Of a stretch of DNA of 64,000 nt, positions 36,112 to 44,186 are shown in pieces. A program made the position numbers and the translations under genes. Source of the stretch: Roseiarcus sp963776665 (GTDB lineage: Bacteria > Pseudomonadota > Alphaproteobacteria > Rhizobiales > Beijerinckiaceae); contig CAVZNQ010000013.1 in NCBI GenBank assembly GCA_963776665.1, positions 371,931 to 435,930 of the forward strand, read 5' to 3'. The notes below the pieces were generated by a model, which was not told the origin of the DNA, did not search any database, and was given only the letters and a program-made list of their open reading frames with translations. Position 1 is the stretch's first letter, and each line of letters starts with the position of its first letter.

Positions 36112-36925
36112 GATCGTCGCCCCCCTCTGAAGCGTGTGTCAGACACAAGGAGCCCCGGATGTCGATCGCTGCATTCACATGCGCCCTTTCCTCAATGCTT
36201 ATCACTTCTATTCGCTCAGGAAGTTGACTGTCTCCGGTGTATATTGCCCTTCCTGTAATGCAAACATTTTTATTGCCGAACGGGTTCAATGCATCTTCAC
36301 CTTGTGACTTGTCGAAAACGCATTCGACGTGAGTTGTCCCGGCCGGGAGCATCAGGTCGCCGGTCCATACTGCACCCCTATAGTCGATCTCGTCGAGCCG
36401 GCCCTCAAAGGACATCATTGCGCTTCCCAGAAACCAGTTATCCGCTTGCGAGGCAGGATCGTCCTTGGCCCCGACCCTGTCGACCTGCCGGCCGAAGAAG
36501 TTGTCGATGGGCAATTCTGTGTCGACGAATTGGGCGAGAACGTGAAAATCCTCGTCGAGCGCCTTGACGATCCTGATGAACGCCCGAGTCAGCCGCGGGT
36601 GTTTCACAACGGTCTGGTAATCGCTGCGGTAAATGCCCTCGGCGCAGCGGCGGAAGAACTCAATCGCCGAAGGAACGTTTTGGCCATGCGGTCGTCGTTT
36701 CTCTAGGATGCCGAACTCGTAGGGATTGAGCGCCAGCTGGGAGATCAAGAACTCGCTTGATCTTGCTTTGGGCTGCAGTTCTCGGTCCGTCACCTGCAGG
36801 GCGGTCAGAAAGGCGTCAAAGGTCTTCTTGAACAATTCGGCCGGAATCGGTCCAAGGTCGTAGTCGCGCGCCTCGACGGGACGGATCACGACACGTATTT
36901 CATTTGGTCTGATAGGACTGCCCAT
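36104..36925 (-). CDS. Uncharacterised partner of the PIN-like gene
   Basis: A 273-aa protein starting at ATG 36925 (MGSPIRPNEIRVV). The N-terminal two thirds are helical, with no motif I know. The C-terminal third (about 175-255) looks like a small beta-barrel or OB-like domain: SFEGRLDEIDYRG, TTHVECVFDK, NVCITGRAIYTGDSQLPERI. Domains of this style are found in proteins encoded next to PIN genes. It overlaps the PIN gene by 8 bp, so the two form an operon. There is no typical DNA-binding antitoxin fold. Function is unknown; an immunity or antitoxin role is inference only. GC is lower than in neighbouring genes, which suggests acquisition. Confidence 0.7.
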   Translation of the reverse strand: MGSPIRPNEIRVVIRPVEARDYDLGPIPAELFKKTFDAFLTALQVTDRELQPKARSSEFLISQLALNPYEFGILEKRRPHGQNVPSAIEFFRRCAEGIYRSDYQTVVKHPRLTRAFIRIVKALDEDFHVLAQFVDTELPIDNFFGRQVDRVGAKDDPASQADNWFLGSAMMSFEGRLDEIDYRGAVWTGDLMLPAGTTHVECVFDKSQGEDALNPFGNKNVCITGRAIYTGDSQLPERIEVISIEERAHVNAAIDIRGSLCLTHASEGGDDLD

Positions 36926-37093
36926 CAATTACTCCGTCGGCAACCCTATCACGCCTTGAAAAGGGGCGACAAGACGACCCAGCCCTCGCGGTCGGACGGT
37001 CGGGTCGCCGGATGCGGGTTTTCTCAGGCCCCCCTTCACGCTATGGGCTTCCAACCCGGCTCGGGTTTGGCTAGGCGGAGCGCAAGTCGACGC

Positions 37094-38155
37094 ATGCGGG
37101 TTCTAGGAATCGAGACCACCTGCGACGAGACGGCGGCGGCGGTGGTGCGGCTCAGGCCCGACGGCGCGGGCGAGATACTCGCCGACGAAGTGATGAGCCA
37201 GATCGCGGCGCACGCGCCCTTCGGCGGCGTCGTGCCGGAGATTGCCGCGCGCGCCCATGTCGAAATCCTCGACTTGTTGATCGCGCGCGCCCTTGGGCGG
37301 GCGGGCGTCGCCGCCAAGGACCTCGACGGCGTGGCGGCCGCCGCCGGGCCTGGCCTCATCGGTGGCGTGCTGGTCGGGCTGATGGCTGGCAAGGGCGTGG
37401 CGCTGGCCTGCGGCAAGCCATTCGTCGCCGTCAACCACCTCGAAGCCCATGCGCTGACCGCCCGCCTCACCGCCAACGTCGCTTTTCCCTATCTCATCCT
37501 CCTCGCTTCCGGCGGGCATACCCAGATCCTCGCGGTCAAAGGGGTTGGCGACTACGATCGGCTCGGCGCGACCATGGACGACGCGATCGGCGAAGCGTTC
37601 GACAAGACCGCCAAGCTGCTCGGCCTGCCGTTTCCGGGCGGCCCGGCGGTCGAAGCGGCGGCGGAAGACGGCGACTCCGCCCGATTCGCGCTGCCCCGGC
37701 CGCTGATCGGCAGGCCGAACGCCGATTTCTCGCTTTCCGGGCTGAAGACCGCAGTGCGGCTGGCGGCGGAATCGGCAGCGCCGTTGCGCCCGGGCGATGT
37801 CGCCGATCTCTGCGCCTCGTTCCAGGCGGCGGTCGTCGACGTGGTCGAGGACCGCGTTCGCACAGGCCTGAAGCTGTTTCGCCGCCGGATCGGCGCTGCG
37901 CCCCGGGCGGTGGTCGTCGCCGGCGGCGTGGCGGCGAACGCCGCGCTGCGCGCCGCACTGACACGCTTCTGCGCCGAGGCCGGCCTGCCGTTCGTCGCGC
38001 CGCCGCAGAAGTTGTGCACCGACAACGGCGCGATGATCGCCTGGGCGGGGATCGAACGGCTCAGGCTCGGACTGATCGACGGGCTCGACGCTCCGGGTCG
38101 GCCGCGCTGGCCGCTCGACCCGAAGTCGGAGCGTACGCTCAATAACAAGGCTTGA
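37094..38155 (+). CDS. tsaD: tRNA N6-adenosine threonylcarbamoyltransferase
   Basis: The catalytic subunit for the t6A37 modification of ANN-decoding tRNAs. It has 353 aa. Features: GIETTCDETAAAVV at the N-terminus, the metal-binding motif AVNHLEAHALTARL, LLASGGHTQIL, DDAIGEAFDKTAKLLGL, VVAGGVAANAALRAAL and KLCTDNGAMIAWAG. ATG 37094 (MRVLGIETTCDE) is the canonical start; the frame is open upstream to 36956 without conservation. It is divergent from the PIN-like pair. Confidence 0.97.
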   Translation: MRVLGIETTCDETAAAVVRLRPDGAGEILADEVMSQIAAHAPFGGVVPEIAARAHVEILDLLIARALGRAGVAAKDLDGVAAAAGPGLIGGVLVGLMAGKGVALACGKPFVAVNHLEAHALTARLTANVAFPYLILLASGGHTQILAVKGVGDYDRLGATMDDAIGEAFDKTAKLLGLPFPGGPAVEAAAEDGDSARFALPRPLIGRPNADFSLSGLKTAVRLAAESAAPLRPGDVADLCASFQAAVVDVVEDRVRTGLKLFRRRIGAAPRAVVVAGGVAANAALRAALTRFCAEAGLPFVAPPQKLCTDNGAMIAWAGIERLRLGLIDGLDAPGRPRWPLDPKSERTLNNKA

Positions 38156-38169
38156 GCGCGCGGGCTTTC

Positions 38170-38430
38170 TCAGTTCGTGTTCTGCGCCGGCGGGGTTGAG
38201 GGCGCGCTTTGTGCGCCCTCCGGCGCCACCGGTTCCTTCGCCTTTTCGTTTGCGAGATGGTGGCCAACGGCGCAGCCGCCCAGCGCGCCAAGGACGGCGT
38301 GATGGCCAGCGTAGTGACCGGCGACCCCGCCGACCAACGCGCCCTTGAGGCAGCCCTTGGCGTCGGCGGGCGCGAGAGCCGAGCTTAGCGCAAAAGCGAT
38401 GGTTGCGGCGGCGATGATTGCGAATTTCAT
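38170..38430 (-). CDS. Small secreted glycine-zipper-like protein
   Basis: An 86-aa exported protein. A signal peptide (residues 1-24, MKFAIIAAATIAFALSSALA) is followed by a Gly/His-rich segment GCLKGALVGGVAGHYAGHHA and VLGALGGCAVGHHLA, which resembles the Gly-zipper 2TM family of envelope proteins. The tail is Pro/Ala/Ser-rich. ATG 38430 is chosen for the signal peptide and the GGGAA upstream. Role unknown. It is convergent with tsaD. Confidence 0.75.
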   Translation of the reverse strand: MKFAIIAAATIAFALSSALAPADAKGCLKGALVGGVAGHYAGHHAVLGALGGCAVGHHLANEKAKEPVAPEGAQSAPSTPPAQNTN

Positions 38431-38703
38431 GTCTGCGTTCCCATGTTGGGCGGACGAAGCGGGCGTATCCCGGCTAGTACCGAAGTCAGGCCGCGATCTG
38501 GGTTCGCTCCGGTCCGTTCGCAAGGGTCCCGCGGGCCATTTCGCCCGCCGGACCGTTCGCGGAGGTCGTCGATCGTTGCAATTTGGGCCGTCCGCGCCTA
38601 TAGAACGCCTTTCCCGTCAAGTTTGATCCATTGAGGCTGCGGTTGCTCAACTGCGAAACCCGCGAGCGCGCGCTTCAAGACGATCATGAAGGAGTTTTCG
38701 TTC

Positions 38704-39423
38704 ATGAGCGACGCGCCGTTGATGCCGAAGGCGACCGCCGTCTGGCTGGTCGAGAACACTTCGCTGACCTTCGACCAGATCGCCGAATTCTGCAAATTGC
38801 ATCCCCTCGAGGTCAAGGGGATCGCTGACGGCGAAGTGGCGACTGGGATCAAGGGCTATGATCCGATCTCGACCGGCCAGCTGACGCGCGAGGAAATCGC
38901 GGCCGCCGAGCAGGATCCCAATCACCGCCTGCACCTTTCGACTTCGAAACTGCGCACGCCCGAGTTCAAGAAGCCGCGCGGCGCGCGCTACACCCCGCTG
39001 TCGCGCCGGCACGACCGTCCGAACGCGGTCCTATGGCTGTTGCGCAACCATCCGGAACTCAAGGACGCGCAGATCATGCGCCTGGTCGGAACGACCAAGC
39101 ACACGCTTTCCGCCATTCGCGAGCGCACCCACTGGAACTCGGCCAATCTTCAGCCGATGGACCCGGTGACGCTCGGTTTGTCCTCGCAGATCGACCTCGA
39201 CTTCGAGGTGAACCGGGCCGCCAAGGAGCGCCCCAAGGTCGAGGACGATCGCAGCCAGACGCTGGTTTCGGCGGAAATCACCACCGCCCGGCCCACCGCC
39301 GCCCCCGCGAGCCAGCTCGAAGTGTTCGGGGTGCCGACGGCCAAACCAAAGCCGACTGAAGAGCGGGTCGACGTCAATTCGGTGTTCGGCAAGCTCAAGG
39401 ACAAGGCGCCGCGAGCCGAGTGA
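38704..39423 (+). CDS. trcR: Cell-cycle transcriptional regulator TrcR (DUF1013)
   Basis: A 239-aa member of the DUF1013/TrcR family found across alphaproteobacteria. Characteristic segments are PLMPKATAVWLVENTSLTF, IAEFCKLHPLEVKGIADGE, PLSRRHDRPNAVLWLLRNHP and LVGTTKHTLSAIRERTHWN, the last resembling a helix-turn-helix. AAGGAG lies 10 bp before ATG 38704. It is convergent with preA. The regulatory assignment comes from the family name, not from anything visible here. Confidence 0.92.
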   Translation: MSDAPLMPKATAVWLVENTSLTFDQIAEFCKLHPLEVKGIADGEVATGIKGYDPISTGQLTREEIAAAEQDPNHRLHLSTSKLRTPEFKKPRGARYTPLSRRHDRPNAVLWLLRNHPELKDAQIMRLVGTTKHTLSAIRERTHWNSANLQPMDPVTLGLSSQIDLDFEVNRAAKERPKVEDDRSQTLVSAEITTARPTAAPASQLEVFGVPTAKPKPTEERVDVNSVFGKLKDKAPRAE

Positions 39424-39435
39424 AGGCTCTTCGCC

Positions 39436-40748
39436 TCACTCCGCCGCTTTGGCGACGCCGGGGTTGTTCGGGTGAACCGTCCAGTTGGCCGGCGGGCGGC
39501 TGTAGTCGAGGCCGGTGCGCGGATCGACGCCCGCGACCTTATGCACGAGCGTGATGCAGTCCTCGACCGGACAGACCAGCGTGCATAGATTGCAGCCGAC
39601 GCATTCGGCCTCGTTGACGATGAACTGCCGTTTGCCGTTGACCCGGGCGAAAATCGCTTGGTGCGAGGTGTCCTCGCAGACGATGTGGCAGCGGCCGCAT
39701 TGAATGCAGAGTTTCTGATCGATCTCGGCCTTGGCGACGTAATTGAGGTTGAGATACTGCCAGTCGGTGATCGAGGGGATCGCGCGGCCGCGGAAGTCCT
39801 CGACCGTCGCGTAGCCCTTTGCGTCCATATAGTCGCCGAGGCCGGTGATCATCTCCTGGACGACCTTGAAGCCGATAGGTCATGGCGGCGGTGCAGACCT
39901 GCACGGTCCCGGCGCCGAGCGCGATGAACTCGGCTGCGTCGCGCCAGGTGGTGATCCCGCCGATGGCCGAGATCGGCAGGCCGGCGCAGGCGGGATCGCG
40001 AGCGATCTCCGACACCATCGACAGCGCGATCGGCTTGACCGCTGGCCCGCACATGCCGCCATGCGTCCCCTTGCCGTCGATGGCGACGTCGGGCGTCATG
40101 GCGTCGAGATCGATGTTCATGATCGAGTTGATGGTATTGATGAGCGACACCGCGTCGCCGCCGCCCTTTTTCGCCGCCCGCGCCGGCTGGCGCACGTCGG
40201 TGATATTGGGCGTCAGCTTGACGATCACTGGCATGCGGGTGTGCGCCTTGCACCAGCGGGCGACCATTTCGACATATTCGGGCACCTGCCCGACGGCGGA
40301 GCCCATGCCGCGCTCCGACATGCCGTGCGGACAGCCGAAATTGAGTTCGACGCCGTCGCACTCTGTCTCCTCGACCCGAGCGAGAATGGCCTGCCACGAC
40401 TGCTCGTCGCAGGGGACCATCAGCGACACGATGAGCGCCCGGTCGGGCCAGGCGCGCTTGACCTCCTTGATCTCGCGCAGGTTGATTTCAAGGTCGCGGT
40501 CGGTGATGAGCTCGATGTTGTTCATCGCGATCAGTCGCCGGTCGGGCCCATGGATGGCGCCGTAGCGCGCGCCTGATACGTTGACGACCGGCGGCCCGGC
40601 TTCGCCCAGCGTCTTCCACACCACGCCGCCCCACCCGGCGCGGAACGCGCGCTCGACGTTGACCTTGCGATCGGTCGGCGGGCGCGGAGGCGAGCCAGAA
40701 TGGATTCGGCGATTTGACGCCAAGGAAATTGATGCGCAGATCAGCCAT
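39436..40748 (-). CDS. preA: Dihydropyrimidine dehydrogenase subunit PreA, two +1 frameshifts
   Basis: The flavin and Fe-S subunit that reduces uracil or thymine. Three frames join into one protein of about 437 aa. The start MADLRINFLGVKSPNPFWLA is at ATG 40748; a break near 40681 is followed by PPTDRKVNVERAFRAGWGG and the FMN barrel (VELNFGCPHGMSERGMG, IGGITTWRDAAEFIALGAG); a break near 39874 is followed by FKVVQEMITGLGDYM. The C-terminal ferredoxin domain has two [4Fe-4S] motifs, CIQCGRCHIVC and CVGCNLCTLVCPV. Each break is one extra base. It lies 16 bp downstream of preT with AAGGA as ribosome binding site. Confidence 0.93.
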
Positions 40749-40764
40749 GGGATCCTTGCTCGTG

Positions 40765-42132
40765 TCAGGCGCGCGCGGCGCCGAGCTCGGCGGCGATCGA
40801 GCGCGCCGCCTGCTTGCCGTCCTCGACGGCGCTTACGGTCAGATCCTGGCCGCCGAACACGCAGTCTCCCCCGGCCCAGACGCGCTCCAGGCTGGTGCGG
40901 CGCTCGGCGTCGACGACGATGCGGCCGTTCTCGGTTTTGATCGCCGCTCCGTCGAGCGCTTCGGGCGCGCCGCGCTGGCCGATCGCCGTGAACAGCACAT
41001 CGGCCTCGATGCGGAAGACCGAGCCGGGCGAGGCCTGCGCGCTGGCGTTTTCGTGGGTATTTTCGAACACAACGCCACTCAGGGCGCCCGCATGGCCTTC
41101 GAGCGACACAGGTTTCGCCCAGTAGCGGATCACGACTCCGCTGGTCTGCGCGAGATCGCGTTCGTACTGGCTCGCCTTCATCTGTTCCGGGCCCCGCCGG
41201 TAGACCATCGTCACAGTCTCAGCCCCGAGCTTCTTCGACTGCGCCGCGATGTCGATGGCCGTCATTCCGCCGCCGATCACCAACACCCGCCGGCCCACCG
41301 GCAGCGCGGCGAGATCCTTCGCCTGCCTGAGCCGCGCGATGTAGTCGACCGCGTCGATCACGTTTTCGAGTTCGGTCTCTTTCGGCAATCCCAATTTGTT
41401 GGTCGAGCCGAGGCCCATGCCGAGGAATACGGCGTCGTAATCGCGCAACAGGTCATCGAGCTTGACGTTTCGGCCAAGCGTCTGTCCGTGCCGGACCTCG
41501 ATGCCGCCGACCGAGAGAATGAACGCAGCCTCTTTCGCGGCAAAATCGTCAGTCATCTTGTAGGCGGCGATGCCATATTCGTTGAGACCGCCAGATTTGT
41601 CGCGCCGGTCGTAGATCGTCGCCTCGACGCCGGCGACCGCGAGCGCATGCGCGCAAGCCAGGCCCGCCGGGCCGGCGCCGACGATGGCGACCCGCTTGCC
41701 GGTCGCTGCTCGGCGTGAATAGGGCGATTTTCCGGTCGCGATCACGGGATCGACCGCGTAGCGCTGCAATCGGCCGATGCTGACCGGCTTCATCTCGGCC
41801 GCCTCCCGAACGCACGCCTCTTCGCACAAAGTTTCGGTCGGACAGACTCGCGAGCAGGTCCCGCCCATGATGTTGGCGTCGAGAATGGTCATCGCCGCCC
41901 CCGCGCGATTGCCCGCGGCGATCTGGCGGATGAACAGGGGGATGTCGATCGCAGTCGGGCACGCTTGCTGACAGGGAGCATCGAAGCAGAAATAGCAGCG
42001 CTCGGCTTCGACTTTCGCTTCGTGGAAGGTCAGCGAAGGATGCAGGTCGCCGAAATTGGCCTTGAGGGTCTCGCTTTCCAAGCGGCCGGGGCGGATGTCG
42101 GATGCGCCCGGCGGATTGGCGGCGATCGTCAT
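40765..42132 (-). CDS. preT: Dihydropyrimidine dehydrogenase subunit PreT (GltD-like)
   Basis: An NAD(P)H-oxidising subunit of 455 aa that passes electrons to PreA. The N-terminal Fe-S part has cysteine motifs CYFCFDAPCQQACP and CSRVCPTETLCEEAC. VAIVGAGPAGLACAHALA binds FAD, VLVIGGGMTAIDIA binds NAD(P), and GGDCVFGG is the late FAD motif. ATG 42132 (MTIAANPPG) is preferred over the longer frame to 42252. It resembles the GltD small subunit of glutamate synthase, but pairing with PreA identifies it. Together they start reductive pyrimidine catabolism; the later steps are not in the window. Confidence 0.92.
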   Translation of the reverse strand: MTIAANPPGASDIRPGRLESETLKANFGDLHPSLTFHEAKVEAERCYFCFDAPCQQACPTAIDIPLFIRQIAAGNRAGAAMTILDANIMGGTCSRVCPTETLCEEACVREAAEMKPVSIGRLQRYAVDPVIATGKSPYSRRAATGKRVAIVGAGPAGLACAHALAVAGVEATIYDRRDKSGGLNEYGIAAYKMTDDFAAKEAAFILSVGGIEVRHGQTLGRNVKLDDLLRDYDAVFLGMGLGSTNKLGLPKETELENVIDAVDYIARLRQAKDLAALPVGRRVLVIGGGMTAIDIAAQSKKLGAETVTMVYRRGPEQMKASQYERDLAQTSGVVIRYWAKPVSLEGHAGALSGVVFENTHENASAQASPGSVFRIEADVLFTAIGQRGAPEALDGAAIKTENGRIVVDAERRTSLERVWAGGDCVFGGQDLTVSAVEDGKQAARSIAAELGAARA

Positions 42133-42351
42133 GGTCGAAACCCCGGGGACTTTTGAGGAACTGGCCACGCCGGTTCCTGACCGATTGGTCAATCGTGCGC
42201 GCCGCGCGCGGCGTCTGTCAAGCCCAGCGCTTGGGGGCCGCAGGGCGCCCATCGCGGCGACGCCATCCCTTCATTGACCGCGGCCGGACTGTGCCAAACC
42301 CATCGGCCGCATGAATTGTGTGGGTAACAAAATATTGACCTACGGAGGGGT

Positions 42352-42380
42352 TTGCTGCGGTGCAACAATTCTGCTACTAT
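42352..42380 (+). promoter_or_regulatory. Candidate sigma70-type promoter for the small conserved gene
   Basis: TTGCTG (42352-42357) and TACTAT (42375-42380) are separated by exactly 17 bp, with a start of transcription expected near 42387 and the gene start at 42410. This is one of few near-consensus promoters visible in the window. It lies in an AT-richer divergent region opposite preT. Confidence 0.55.
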
Positions 42381-42409
42381 GGAGACTCAAATGCAATTCG
42401 GAGGGGCGC

Positions 42410-42706
42410 ATGGCGGCGACCTGGAAGACCAAATGGGGTGTTCGGCGCGTCCGCCGGGACACCCCGACGATCGAGGAAGCCCTGATCGCGGCCGAAAGCC
42501 TCGCGAATGATCCGGCTCAGCGGGCTGAAATCGCCGCTTCCCTGATGGGTATGCCGGTGGAAGAGGTTAAAGTGCTTGCGGCCAAGCAGGCGGCGAGGAC
42601 CCGCGGCCGCGCGAGCCTGGTTGCTGGCCGCACGCGCGCGGTCGTGGTCGAGTACAAGCGTCCTCGCATGGGTCGCGGACCGGTGTCCTTCGCTCACAAG
42701 CGCTGA
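42410..42706 (+). CDS. Conserved small Hyphomicrobiales protein
   Basis: A 98-aa basic protein with the N-terminal motif TWKTKWGVRRVRRD, then PTIEEALIAAESLANDP and MGMPVEEVK, and an Arg-rich C-terminus. Short proteins with this TWKTKWGVRRVR start are, to my knowledge, widespread in the order; their role is unknown. The basic charge suggests nucleic acid or ribosome contact, which is inference. ATG 42410 follows GGAGGGG; a candidate promoter lies 30 bp upstream of that. Confidence 0.85.
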   Translation: MAATWKTKWGVRRVRRDTPTIEEALIAAESLANDPAQRAEIAASLMGMPVEEVKVLAAKQAARTRGRASLVAGRTRAVVVEYKRPRMGRGPVSFAHKR

Positions 42707-42725
42707 CGGGCGAACGCGCGCAGGC

Positions 42726-43964
42726 TCAGAGATTGGCGAGGTTCCTCGCTGAAGGCCGGGTGGTGCGGTATTGGCTGCGCGCCGCCACGTCGGTCGAGAG
42801 GACCGCGACCGCGATCAGGGTCAGGGTCGTCATTTCGACGAAATCGACATTGAGGAAGGTGAGCGCGACCACAGCCGAAAAGGCCGCGGCCATGTAGGGC
42901 GCGAGACGCGCGGGCGCCCGCGCGAGACTGCGAAACGCGAGCCACGCCCCGGCCGCCGCCAGCATCGCTCCCACGACGCCCAGCTCATACCAGATAGTGA
43001 AGGCGAGCGCGCGGGGCGTCTGGGACGGCAGGATGCCGTCGCGGACGCCGCGGGTGACGGTCGCGAAGCCGTGGCCGGTGATGAGCCTGAGCTTGTCGTG
43101 GGTGAACACGTTCGCCGCCACGGCGAGCGACGGGTAGGGAGCCGGCAGCGATGTAAGCCGCGTATGAAAGATCCACGCCGAGACCGTGGGCGCAAGTCCC
43201 GGGATCAAGGGCGACAGCATGATGAGCGCAGCCGCGCCCCAGGCCAGTTCGCGCGCCGTCCGATTGAGGTCGGAGATCGCGAACGACAGCGCAAGATATC
43301 CGGCGAAAACGGCGATGGTGAGCGGCGTGTAGCTGTCGATATACGCGAAGCACAGGGCGACGATCAGAAGCAGACGCGCAAGACCGTTGCGTCCGCGCGC
43401 CGCGAGTCCGCCGATCGCCGGAAACAGGAGCACCGCGATCGCGACTGCGCCGGCTGCGAGCCGGCCGTCATCCGGCGCCCCGGTCAGGCTCTGGGCGAGG
43501 GCGACCGCGGCCACCGTCGCCATGCCGGCGACCACTCCGATCGGGAACAGATAAAGGTCGGTTGCGCTCGCGTTCTCCCGCGGGGCAGCGACCGCCAGCA
43601 GCGTCGCCGTGAGCAGCACGCTCATCTTCAACAGGAACTGCCCAGCCGCGACCGGATAAGGCGTCCACAATACCGATAGCGCGGCCCAGGCCAGCCCCGC
43701 CAGCAAGACGAGAAAGGCCGGAATCGCCAAGGGGCGCATGAAGCGATCGAAAAAGCCGGGTTCGGCGTCGAGTCCGGCCGCGATCAGGACCAGGCCAACG
43801 CCGATCGAGAACATCACGTAGAGACCGAGCGGGTGCAGCGCCACCCCGACCGGCGCGCCGACCGCAAGCAAAAGGTAGCCGATGCGAGAGAAAAAACGCG
43901 AGGCGTCGGCGGCGTCGTCGCGATTCGCGTCTCTCGAGCTTTTCCTGTCCGCCGCGATCGCCAT
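42726..43964 (-). CDS. O-antigen ligase/polymerase-like membrane protein
   Basis: A 412-aa polytopic membrane protein with about eleven hydrophobic segments. A large hydrophilic loop in the second half contains FHTRLTSLPAPYPSLAVAAN, and LITGHGFATVTRG follows, the position and style of the Wzy_C/O-antigen ligase domain (GxGxGxF-type motif). ATG 43964 (MAIAADRKSS) has TTTGGAG upstream. It is divergent from the GT39 gene, which fits a surface polysaccharide role. Ligase and polymerase cannot be told apart by sequence alone. Confidence 0.8.
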   Translation of the reverse strand: MAIAADRKSSRDANRDDAADASRFFSRIGYLLLAVGAPVGVALHPLGLYVMFSIGVGLVLIAAGLDAEPGFFDRFMRPLAIPAFLVLLAGLAWAALSVLWTPYPVAAGQFLLKMSVLLTATLLAVAAPRENASATDLYLFPIGVVAGMATVAAVALAQSLTGAPDDGRLAAGAVAIAVLLFPAIGGLAARGRNGLARLLLIVALCFAYIDSYTPLTIAVFAGYLALSFAISDLNRTARELAWGAAALIMLSPLIPGLAPTVSAWIFHTRLTSLPAPYPSLAVAANVFTHDKLRLITGHGFATVTRGVRDGILPSQTPRALAFTIWYELGVVGAMLAAAGAWLAFRSLARAPARLAPYMAAAFSAVVALTFLNVDFVEMTTLTLIAVAVLSTDVAARSQYRTTRPSARNLANL

Positions 43965-44186
43965 GACTCCAAAGCCGGGCTGCGCCGCCTGCTTTCCGCA
44001 TCGCGCTCGAGGACTTATACGACGTCGGCGGCGAGGCGGCTGTGTGCGCTGCGCCACACCTTCGCGCCTTTTTCCCGATTGGCGACAAGCCCCTGGCCCG
44101 GGTGGCGATCATTGACGGCAGGCGCGCTCGCATGTCACGGACTGGCGCGCGGGCGCGATGGCGGAGACAAGGGCGAAGGCGACGAG

